From assembly GCA_017984035.1 (NCBI GenBank), contig JAGOAF010000012.1, positions 1-30,609 on the forward strand: 30,609 nucleotides of DNA. The letters run 5' to 3'. Under the pieces are notes generated by a model, which was given only the letters and a program-made list of their open reading frames with translations, was not told the DNA's origin and ran no database searches. The first letter of the stretch is position 1; every line of letters starts with the position of its first letter. Source of the DNA: Flavobacterium sp. Its GTDB lineage: Bacteria; Bacteroidota; Bacteroidia; Flavobacteriales; Flavobacteriaceae. Below are positions 24,318 through 30,609 of this stretch, piece by piece. Position numbers and translations under genes: made by a program.

Positions 24318-25874
24318 ATGATAAAAAATTTCAAATGGCTATTGTTGGTTTCATTGACCTTTGTAGCATGTAATAATGATGACGAAGTTGCTGTTGAAGC
24401 ACCACTTACTGCTGGTACAGCAAATTTCTCTAAATATGTAGCATTAGGAGATTCATTCGCTGCAGGTTATAGTGATGGAGCTTTGTTTATCGAAGGTCAA
24501 AAAGGGGCTTATCCTAATATTCTTTCGATGCAATTTGCTGCCGCTGGAGGTAGTGCCTTTAATATACCTTTTATGTCTGATAACGTTGGGGGTCTACTAT
24601 TGGGTGGAAACGTAATTGCAACTCAACGATTGTATTTCAACGGATCGGCTCCAGTAGCCGTTTCAGGAACGCCAACTACTAATGTGACTACAAAAGTTAC
24701 AGGTCCTTTTAATAATTTAGGAGTACCGGGGGCTAAAAGTTATCATTTAGTGGCTGCAGGTTACGGAAATCCAGCTGGTGTTGCTGCAGGATTAGCTAAT
24801 CCTTATTACGCTCGTTTTGCAACTTCTGCTACATCAACAGTTCTTGGTGATGCAGTAGTTCAAGGGCCTACTTTCTTTTCTTTATGGATTGGGGGGAATG
24901 ATGTATTAGGATATGCAACTTCAGGGGGTATTGGTGTAAACCAAACGGGAAATCTAAATCCTGCAACCTATGGTTCGAATGACATTACAGATCCAACTGT
25001 TTTTGCAAGCGTTTACAATACTTTGGTTACTAGTTTAACTGCAGGTGGAGCTAAAGGTGTTGTCGCAAATCTACCTTATGTAAATACGCTACCTTATTTT
25101 ACCACTGTGCCGATTAATCCATTGTCTATGGCTGTACTTGGCGGTGGAAATGTAGCGGTAGGTGAAGCTACAATAAGTGCATTAAACACTCAATTGTATG
25201 GACCTTTAAAACAAGTTTTGACTGCTTTTGGAGCGGGAGATAGAATTAGTTTGCTTTCATCTACAACTGCTAATCCGTTGCTTATTAAAGACGAATCATT
25301 ACCAAATTTAGCAGCACAATTGACGGCAGCTTTTACACCATCATTAGGGGCTCAAACTGCGGCTTTTTACGGAGCTGTTTTTGGTCAAGCGCGTCAAGCA
25401 AAAGCTACTGATTTAGTATTATTGCCAACGCAATCAGCTATTGGAGCAGCTCCAACCGCTGCTAATTCAGGATTAGGTATAGCGCCTCCGTCACCATTAA
25501 ATAAATTTGGAATTACTTTCCCATTGCAAGACACACATGTGTTAATTCCTTCCGAAGTTGCTGAAATTAAAGTGGCTACTGATGCTTATAATGCAAGTAT
25601 TAAAGCAATTGCGGATTCTAAAGGATTGGCATTTGTTGATGCTAAAACAATTATGGACAAATTATCTACTACAGGAATAGTAGCTAATAATTATACAATG
25701 ACTTCTACTTATGTTTTTGGAGGTTCATTCTCTTTAGATGGGGTTCATCCAAGTCCAAGAGGATATGCTCTTATTGCTAATGCATTTTTTGATGCAATTA
25801 ATGCTAAATATTCTTCTAATTTCAAAAAAGTAGATTTAGGAAATTACAACATTTTATTTCCAGCTAGATTGTAA
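24318..25874 (+). CDS. SGNH/GDSL-family hydrolase lipoprotein
   Basis: A 518-residue predicted lipid-anchored esterase or lipase. The signal peptide ends in the lipobox FVAC with C18, followed by NNDDE, an acidic stretch resembling the Bacteroidota lipoprotein export signal and so pointing to the cell surface. SGNH blocks: I, ALGDSFAAGY with catalytic S46; II, probably NNLGVPGAKS near G135; III, GGND with N194; V, DGVHPSPRGY with D474 and H477. All four catalytic residues are thus present. The region between blocks III and V is long (about 280 residues) and rich in Ala, Thr and Gly, unlike compact GDSL enzymes of about 200 residues. It is co-transcribed with the upstream TonB-dependent receptor and closed by a terminator. 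The substrate is unknown. Confidence 0.9.
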   Translation: MIKNFKWLLLVSLTFVACNNDDEVAVEAPLTAGTANFSKYVALGDSFAAGYSDGALFIEGQKGAYPNILSMQFAAAGGSAFNIPFMSDNVGGLLLGGNVIATQRLYFNGSAPVAVSGTPTTNVTTKVTGPFNNLGVPGAKSYHLVAAGYGNPAGVAAGLANPYYARFATSATSTVLGDAVVQGPTFFSLWIGGNDVLGYATSGGIGVNQTGNLNPATYGSNDITDPTVFASVYNTLVTSLTAGGAKGVVANLPYVNTLPYFTTVPINPLSMAVLGGGNVAVGEATISALNTQLYGPLKQVLTAFGAGDRISLLSSTTANPLLIKDESLPNLAAQLTAAFTPSLGAQTAAFYGAVFGQARQAKATDLVLLPTQSAIGAAPTAANSGLGIAPPSPLNKFGITFPLQDTHVLIPSEVAEIKVATDAYNASIKAIADSKGLAFVDAKTIMDKLSTTGIVANNYTMTSTYVFGGSFSLDGVHPSPRGYALIANAFFDAINAKYSSNFKKVDLGNYNILFPARL

Positions 25875-25900
25875 TAGAAATAAATTAGATTACTAATACA

Positions 25901-25932
25901 AAAAAACCACTACAGAATTGTAGTGGTTTTTT
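25901..25932 (+). terminator. Rho-independent terminator of the receptor-hydrolase operon
   Basis: AAAAAACCACTACA (25901-25914) and TGTAGTGGTTTTTT (25919-25932) pair perfectly around a GAAT loop. Confidence 0.9.
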
Positions 25933-25973
25933 GTTTTCAGTCAAAAATATCCTGATTTTTTTAAAAAAAATTA

Positions 25974-26002
25974 TTGATTTTATATTTTAAAAATTATCTT
26001 TG
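25974..26002 (+). promoter_or_regulatory. Strong promoter of atpD-atpC
   Basis: TTG (25974-25976), an 18-bp spacer and TATCTTTG (25995-26002), an exact TAnnTTTG match with ideal spacing. It leaves an mRNA leader of about 75 nt before the atpD ATG, long for this window. Confidence 0.7.
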
Positions 26003-26083
26003 CACTCTGTAAAAAGCATTTAATCGAGCTCTTTCGGTTAAGTCAATTTCATAAACCTAAATAGCTATTTAATAAATACATAA

Positions 26084-27598
<1,515 letters not shown>

Positions 27599-27668
27599 TT
27601 GGTTGTTGGTTGTTGGTTATTGGTTGCTAGATTTACAGCCATCAACTATCAACTATCAACTATTAACT
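27599..27668 (+). repeat. Inverted array of 7-bp tandem repeats between atpD and atpC
   Basis: Right after the atpD stop there are four heptads, TTGGTTG, TTGGTTG, TTGGTTA, TTGGTTG (27599-27626). After 14 bp come four more, ATCAACT three times and ATTAACT (27641-27668). The two arrays are inverted relative to each other. As RNA of the plus strand, 25 of the 30 opposed positions from 27599-27628 to 27637-27666 can pair, five of them as G-U, with an 8-nt loop. On the opposite strand those five would be A-C mismatches, so the fold favours the atp transcript. Confidence 0.85.
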
Positions 27669-27676
27669 AAAAATAT

Positions 27677-27958
27677 ATGATTTTAGAAATAGTATCACCA
27701 GAGGCAAAGTTATTTTCAGGAGAGATTACTTCATTATACCTTCCAGGAGTAGATGGAGATTTTCAAATCTTGAACAATCACGCGCCAATTGTTTCTTTGC
27801 TTAAGAAAGGGACTGTAAAAATTGCAGCGCCAAGTTTTACACTTTCTAAAGAAGCAGCAGCTAAATTAACGAAAGTAAATGACCAATTGTATACTTTAGC
27901 AGTGGAGTCAGGTACAATCGAAATGAAAGACAATAAAGTAATTCTATTAGCAGACTAA
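27677..27958 (+). CDS. atpC: F1 ATP synthase subunit epsilon, short form
   Basis: One copy per complex; it links gamma to the c-ring at the central stalk. The 93 residues correspond to the N-terminal beta-sandwich only (MILEIVSPEAKLFSGEITSL, LPGVDGDFQILNNHAPIVSLL). The C-terminal two-helix domain that lets E. coli epsilon (about 138 residues) inhibit ATP hydrolysis is absent. I recall this short form as usual in Bacteroidota. It follows atpD after 78 bp occupied by the heptad hairpin, a gap unusual for genes that must be made together. Ends before a bidirectional terminator. Confidence 0.96.
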   Translation: MILEIVSPEAKLFSGEITSLYLPGVDGDFQILNNHAPIVSLLKKGTVKIAAPSFTLSKEAAAKLTKVNDQLYTLAVESGTIEMKDNKVILLAD

Positions 27959-27975
27959 TACGAATTAAGATGTAT

Positions 27976-28006
27976 AAAAAAAGCCTAACATTTGTTAGGC
28001 TTTTTT
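27976..28006. terminator. Bidirectional terminator between atpC and the DoxX-like gene
   Basis: AAAAAAGCCTAACA (ending 27990) and TGTTAGGCTTTTTT (27993-28006) pair fully. A and T runs on both sides allow use from either strand; it serves atpC and the convergent DoxX-like gene. Confidence 0.85.
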
Positions 28007-28017
28007 GTTTTATACCA

Positions 28018-28464
28018 TTACTGTTGAGAACAATAATTACTATTGTGTTTTCCCGCAATTACTAAAGCGCCAGCAACCAAAACCAGATTTTTGATGATGT
28101 ATTGACCTACTAAAGTTGGACGGTAGGGGAATGTATCAAAACAAGCGTCTGTTAGAAGAAAAAGCGGAAAAATAGTAGCTATCATATGCAGTAACAACAA
28201 GAGTATGGTAAGCGGCACTAATCGTTTGATCAATAGACCTAACCCAATGAGTACTTCGCACAGTCCAAGTACTGGAATGAAAATCTCCGGCTTGAACCAA
28301 AAAACCGTTTCCTCTACTAGGTCACCTGCAGGGCTTATTCCGATTATTTTTAATCCGCCAAACCAAATGTAAACAATGGCTAAAGCGATTCGCATAATGA
28401 TAATACTGTGTCGTTCAATTTTTTTACTAAAAGAACAATAGAAGGAGTTGAATATAGTTGTCAT
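28018..28464 (-). CDS. DoxX-like four-helix membrane protein
   Basis: A 148-residue inner-membrane protein with about four hydrophobic helices: residues 20-40 (SIIIMRIALAIVYIWFGGLKI), 58-78 (PEIFIPVLGLCEVLIGLGLLI), 80-101 and 120-138. The early helix with a WFGGLKI motif fits DoxX or the related YkgB/DUF417 family. DoxX was named from a subunit of archaeal thiosulfate:quinone oxidoreductase, but most bacterial members have no known role. It follows the beta-barrel protein gene by 38 bp on the same strand, so the two look like an operon. Cysteines occur outside the helices (LTDACFDTFP and the C-terminal NYCSQQ). The family call is fair; function is unknown. Confidence 0.75.
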   Translation of the reverse strand: MTTIFNSFYCSFSKKIERHSIIIMRIALAIVYIWFGGLKIIGISPAGDLVEETVFWFKPEIFIPVLGLCEVLIGLGLLIKRLVPLTILLLLLHMIATIFPLFLLTDACFDTFPYRPTLVGQYIIKNLVLVAGALVIAGKHNSNYCSQQ

Positions 28465-28502
28465 AATACAATTTTTTTTGATTTAAAACCTAACAACTAA
28501 GT

Positions 28503-29624
28503 TTAAAATTTAGTCGCAATTCCAATATTGATTGTATAATCTGCAAAAGCAGCATCTCCTTGTACATGGGTATTTCTGATTATTGAATTCAATTTATCAG
28601 TAACGCTTTGTGTGCGGTTTCGTTCTATTGCAAATGGGATGGAGGCAAATAAAGTCATATTTTTATATTCATAATTTACAGATGGTTCAACGGACCAAAT
28701 ATATCCAGGTCTTCTAAAATCACCACTTTTACCTATGAGGTCATAAACAGGAATACCTTCAAGTCGAACTCCAGCAGCCAACGATAAGTTCTTAATCGTA
28801 TTTGGAGTGTAATTAATCCCTGTTCTAACCATATATTGATCAGGAACACTCATTATTGCTTCGTTTGCTAAATTTGGAGATAATGTTTCTCTAAAGGTTC
28901 TGGTTCCGTTTTGTTCTCTTGGATTACTCAAATAGTAAAAATTTCCATATACACTAACATTGTGTACAATGTTATAGAAAGTATTTAATTCCAATGTAAT
29001 TCCTGTACCACCGTCACCAAGCTGAATCGATTGATCCACGGGTCTTAATTCTTTGGATCCGTTAGGGCCAACATTATAGTTGTAATCTTTGTAATTGTAA
29101 TCCCCTGTTGGCAATTTAATTCCTAATCCTAACTGAATATTACCCTTTTGATTTATTGAAGGGTCTAAAAGCCATCTATAAGCAGCAAAACGAATATCAC
29201 CAATTCCAAATGATGCAGTTGAACGTCTTTCTTTTTTAATATAGGTTCCGTTTACCAAGCCGTGCTCATATAATGAAGAACGAACATTATTTGATACCGG
29301 TAAGTCAACAATTATCGACCATCTGTTATTTATAATTCGTGTAAGTGATAGATTAATTAAAGAAGTATAGTTTATCACTTCGGTATTTTGTATCAGTCGT
29401 TGCTTGTTTTCTTCTTTTCCAGAAAAGTGCCTGAAGGATTTAAAATATCGGCCACTAGATGCTAATTGCCAACCACTTACTGATGTACTGTCAGAATGAA
29501 TAGCCATACAGCTTGAAGCGTTTCCTTTAACCGCAACACATCCTTGTGAATAGCCGTTTTCAAGATTAATAAATAGGGAAATAAATAGTATAATGTATAA
29601 TTTGATTGTAGTTGAATTTTTCAT
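28503..29624 (-). CDS. Predicted outer-membrane beta-barrel protein
   Basis: A 373-residue secreted protein with signal peptide 1-26 or so (ending GYSQ). The mature start carries two close cysteines, C29 and C39 (GCVAVKGNASSCM), the only ones after the signal, so they may form a disulfide or bind metal. The rest alternates polar and hydrophobic residues with Tyr, Asn and Gly at turns, and ends in a strand with terminal Phe (YTINIGIATKF), the usual outer-membrane barrel signal. It resembles the MetA-pathway/alpha-amylase-like porin families, but I cannot name a substrate. It is the first gene of a pair with the DoxX-like gene. The 271 bp upstream (29625-29895) shows no gene and no good TAnnTTTG match. 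Confidence 0.75.
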   Translation of the reverse strand: MKNSTTIKLYIILFISLFINLENGYSQGCVAVKGNASSCMAIHSDSTSVSGWQLASSGRYFKSFRHFSGKEENKQRLIQNTEVINYTSLINLSLTRIINNRWSIIVDLPVSNNVRSSLYEHGLVNGTYIKKERRSTASFGIGDIRFAAYRWLLDPSINQKGNIQLGLGIKLPTGDYNYKDYNYNVGPNGSKELRPVDQSIQLGDGGTGITLELNTFYNIVHNVSVYGNFYYLSNPREQNGTRTFRETLSPNLANEAIMSVPDQYMVRTGINYTPNTIKNLSLAAGVRLEGIPVYDLIGKSGDFRRPGYIWSVEPSVNYEYKNMTLFASIPFAIERNRTQSVTDKLNSIIRNTHVQGDAAFADYTINIGIATKF

Positions 29625-29895
29625 CTTTTATTTGATTTTTTTATGTTAATTGAATTTATTGCCTTTCATAGAGATCGGCAATTAAGGAAAGTAAAATGAT
29701 CTTGAACAAGAAATTCATTTAAATCAAACAATGCAGATCCGATTTATATCTGAAGTATCAGCTTAAATACAGATTGATTTATTGATAATTTAAATAAGTA
29801 TAGTTATCTATCTGTGTCATTGTAACTATTTACACTCACATAGAATTCAAGCATACCTTTCAAATCACAAAATGATTCTACTTTAAGTAAAAAAA

Positions 29896-30435
29896 TTAAA
29901 TAAAATCCGGAGGGGAATAGGGTAAAGAAAGATGGCCTGGATTCGTAAATTCAGTACCATGGCTAGCAAATGCCTCAGATGAAGCAATGGCTTGAGTTGG
30001 CATAGGAATGCTAACTTCAGGATTATCGATATAATCTTTGATAAACGATTTCAATAGTTTTTTTGCTGGAGAATCTTTGGAAGATCCGGTATTGAATAAT
30101 TGACTATGAACAAGATCATTCAAATCCTTACTCACAGTATTTTCGTCGGTATTTGGTAAATAATACAAACTCAACACGTTGTTTTTGATTTGTTTTTTAA
30201 AGATGTGGTAGCTTTTGTTATTAATGATCACATCTTCGTTTACATCTTCAAAATCGGTATCCTCAGCAAAGGAATACAAAGAAGCATTCAAACGCAGTAC
30301 TTTGAAATCAGTACGGCTTGTATTTTCCATGCGCGCAACCCATGCTTGCTGTTCTTTATAAGCAAACATTACATAGTAACCAATCATGTTGTAGAACAAG
30401 GTTACGATTAAAAAAAGGGTGGCTATTCTTTTCAT
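29896..30435 (-). CDS. Unrecognised single-pass membrane protein
   Basis: The start at 30435 (MKRIATLFLIVTLFYNMIGYY) gives 179 residues. A longer reading from 30579 adds 48 basic, Phe-rich residues unlike protein and runs through the palindromic upstream site, so it is rejected. Residues 3-24 are a signal-anchor or transmembrane segment, and the rest is probably periplasmic. The middle has an acidic patch (EDTDFEDVNEDV) followed by a beta-rich stretch (INNKSYHIFKKQIKNNVLSLYYL). The C-terminus is Pro-, Ser- and His-containing and ends LSLPYSPPDFI. I have a vague memory of similar short proteins near metal-transport genes in Bacteroidota but cannot support this here. Function unknown. Confidence 0.7.
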   Translation of the reverse strand: MKRIATLFLIVTLFYNMIGYYVMFAYKEQQAWVARMENTSRTDFKVLRLNASLYSFAEDTDFEDVNEDVIINNKSYHIFKKQIKNNVLSLYYLPNTDENTVSKDLNDLVHSQLFNTGSSKDSPAKKLLKSFIKDYIDNPEVSIPMPTQAIASSEAFASHGTEFTNPGHLSLPYSPPDFI

Positions 30436-30513
30436 TGCTGACGAAAATAGAAAACTATTCAAACCCGAAGTACTAAAAACATTATATTTTAACATTTTTT
30501 TAACAAAAGTTAC

Positions 30514-30540
30514 TCGTTTCCGGAAACGAAAACATTTTCG
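30514..30540 (-). promoter_or_regulatory. 16-bp perfect palindrome and adjoining inverted repeat, possible operator
   Basis: TCGTTTCCGGAAACGA (30514-30529) is a perfect palindrome. It runs into CGAAAA-CA-TTTTCG (30527-30540). The site lies about 80 bp before the chosen ATG. On the minus strand a near -7 box, AACTTTTG (30504-30511), follows 2 bp after it, so a bound protein would cover the promoter. Confidence 0.5.
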
Positions 30541-30609
30541 ATTTTTCAGTTCGTAAGTTTCTAAATCATAGCAATCCAAAAGACCAAAAAATTGCCTTAT
30601 TTTTGTGGG

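Noticed and set aside
27599..27668. Repeat cluster as a mini CRISPR array
   Set aside because: Units are contiguous 7-mers without spacers, arranged as two inverted arrays, and no cas gene is present.
27861..28058. Minus-strand frame across the atpC end and terminator
   Set aside because: It reads through the bidirectional terminator and both neighbouring genes' ends; it is a composition artefact.
30436..30579. N-terminal extension of the last minus-strand gene
   Set aside because: The extra residues are basic and unlike protein, and they would be encoded through the promoter-like and palindromic region. The start at 30435 precedes a clean signal-anchor.

Overview
This is a chromosomal segment of a low-GC member of the Bacteroidota, almost certainly a Flavobacterium or a close relative. 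Several signs agree. Intergenic DNA is AT-rich, and purine-rich ribosome binding sites are rare. Many genes are preceded by the Bacteroidota promoter -7 element TAnnTTTG, often with a TTG about 17-23 bases upstream. The ATP synthase genes atpD-atpC stand apart from the other atp genes. There is a TonB-dependent receptor with a CarboxypepD_reg-like N-terminal domain, a DUF4270 lipoprotein, and lipoproteins with an acidic patch after the lipobox cysteine. Nearly everything is core housekeeping. I see no transposase, integrase, phage gene, CRISPR array, tRNA or rRNA.

Layout, left to right. (1) 1-1.9 kb: a conserved hypothetical gene cut by the left edge, abutting a convergent gpsA plus small membrane protein unit. 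(2) 1.9-6.5 kb, minus strand: a YqhD-type aldehyde reductase with its terminator, the yicC-gmk-nadD operon, and an ArsC-like/EamA exporter pair coupled by an overlapping TAATG. (3) 6.6-14.1 kb, plus strand: DinB-like protein, gdhA, recO, ileS, a DksA/TraR-family protein and lspA. (4) 14.1-16.8 kb, minus strand: radA, then panC-panD. (5) 16.9-21.2 kb, plus strand: a stand-alone, motif-poor N-terminal half of a GT5 glycogen synthase, a DUF4270 lipoprotein and glmS as one operon. (6) 21.5-25.9 kb: a TonB-dependent receptor and an SGNH/GDSL hydrolase lipoprotein as a two-gene outer-membrane operon. (7) 26.1-28.0 kb: atpD and atpC, separated by a striking heptad-repeat hairpin. (8) 28.0-30.6 kb, minus strand: a DoxX-like membrane protein, an outer-membrane beta-barrel protein and an unrecognised single-membrane-pass protein preceded by a 16-bp perfect palindrome.

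Most genes serve central metabolism (glycerol phosphate, NAD, GMP/GDP, glutamate, pantothenate, glucosamine-6-P, ATP synthesis), translation, DNA repair and envelope building. I found no clearly new defence or mobile system. The best second-look items are: the degenerate GT5 half-enzyme locked to DUF4270 and glmS; the GIHH form of the IleRS signature motif (associated with mupirocin resistance); the 7-bp-unit inverted-repeat hairpins, especially between atpD and atpC; the receptor-SGNH lipoprotein pair; the zinc-ligand-poor DksA-like protein; and the palindrome before the last gene.
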